Positions 5,764 through 6,053 of a stretch of DNA of 6,053 bases are shown piece by piece. Below the pieces are notes generated by a model, which made no database searches, had not been told where the DNA came from, and saw nothing but the letters and a program-made list of their open reading frames with translations. Positions within the stretch are counted from its first letter, which is position 1. Each line of letters opens with the position of its first letter. Made by a program: the position numbers and the translations under genes. The DNA comes from Chloroflexota bacterium (lineage in GTDB: Bacteria > Chloroflexota > Dehalococcoidia > SM23-28-2 > RBG-16-64-32), in the NCBI GenBank assembly GCA_016190405.1, contig JACPQO010000008.1, positions 1 to 6,053 on the forward strand, written 5' to 3'.

Positions 5764-6053
5764 TTAGCGGAACAGGTCGCGTTCCGGCGGCCGCACCATC
5801 TCCCGCGCGGTGCCGCTGCCCGGCGGGTAGGCGTACCCCCGCACGATGGCCACCGGCACCCCGGCCAGCTTCCCCATGACCAGCTCCGCCGCCGCCGCCA
5901 GCTCGTCCGCCACGGCCAGGGTGCTCACCCGCAGCTCGTAGCCGTGGGGATCGACCTGCCCCACGTAGTCCACGAACGGCGCCATGCCGGCGATACCCAC
6001 CGCCACGTTGGTGTGGCCCTCCCGCCAGGGCCGGCCGAACGTATCGCTGATGA
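5764..6053 (-). CDS. cofE: Coenzyme F420-0:L-glutamate ligase, 3' part (runs off window)
   Basis: This is the C-terminal 95 or so residues of CofE, the GTP-dependent enzyme that adds glutamates to F420-0 to make polyglutamylated coenzyme F420. The motif ISDTFGRPWREGHTNVAVG, followed by DPHGYELRV and VADELAAAAELVMGK, is diagnostic; the end, ARELVRPPERDLFR-like (AREMVRPPERDLFR here), also fits. The frame stays open to the window edge, so the internal GTG at 6006 is not the start. The full protein is normally about 250 residues. It stops at DLFR with no fused C-terminal nitroreductase domain, unlike actinobacterial FbiB. It shows that the host makes F420, a deazaflavin hydride carrier for cytosolic reductases. 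Its stop is one base from the stop of the convergent TadG-like gene. Confidence 0.9.
   Translation of the reverse strand, partial: ISDTFGRPWREGHTNVAVGIAGMAPFVDYVGQVDPHGYELRVSTLAVADELAAAAELVMGKLAGVPVAIVRGYAYPPGSGTAREMVRPPERDLFR

Overview
The window is high-GC bacterial chromosome with long, tightly packed genes. A coenzyme F420 biosynthesis gene (cofE), a glutaconate/IpdB-type CoA-transferase and a flavin-type nitroreductase-like protein together point to an F420-making Actinobacteriota or Chloroflexota. I lean towards Chloroflexota, but the sequence does not settle it.

Layout. Positions 1-531 hold the 3' part of a class I CoA-transferase beta subunit. Positions 532-1919 form an accessory segment of visibly lower GC. 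It holds a small predicted lipoprotein or exported protein (542-1063), a second 120-bp copy of the CoA-transferase 3' end (1076-1195), and a two-helix membrane protein with a prokaryotic YEATS domain (1227-1919). High-GC housekeeping-style sequence resumes at 1949 with an alpha/beta hydrolase that has a strong ribosome binding site. A convergent minus-strand pair follows: a 464-aa nitroreductase-like protein (3070-4464) and a 74-aa partner (2834-3058). They probably share one recognisable sigma70-like promoter at 4505-4533. Divergent from that pair is a TadE/TadG-like anchored secreted protein with eight cysteines (4728-5762). It ends one base from the stop codon of the oppositely oriented cofE, which runs off the right edge.

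How the genes fit together. CoA-transferase, hydrolase and flavin/F420 functions suggest degradative or redox metabolism, but no single pathway is complete here. The most interesting part is the accessory segment. Two unrelated non-metabolic genes lie between and after two diverged copies of the same gene tail, which suggests an insertion or recombination hotspot at the 3' end of the CoA-transferase. The pYEATS membrane protein is the best candidate for a poorly described signalling or defence-type component.

There is no gene-free stretch over 300 bases. The longest gap (4465-4727) is the divergent regulatory region. I saw no tRNA, rRNA, CRISPR array, transposase or integrase.
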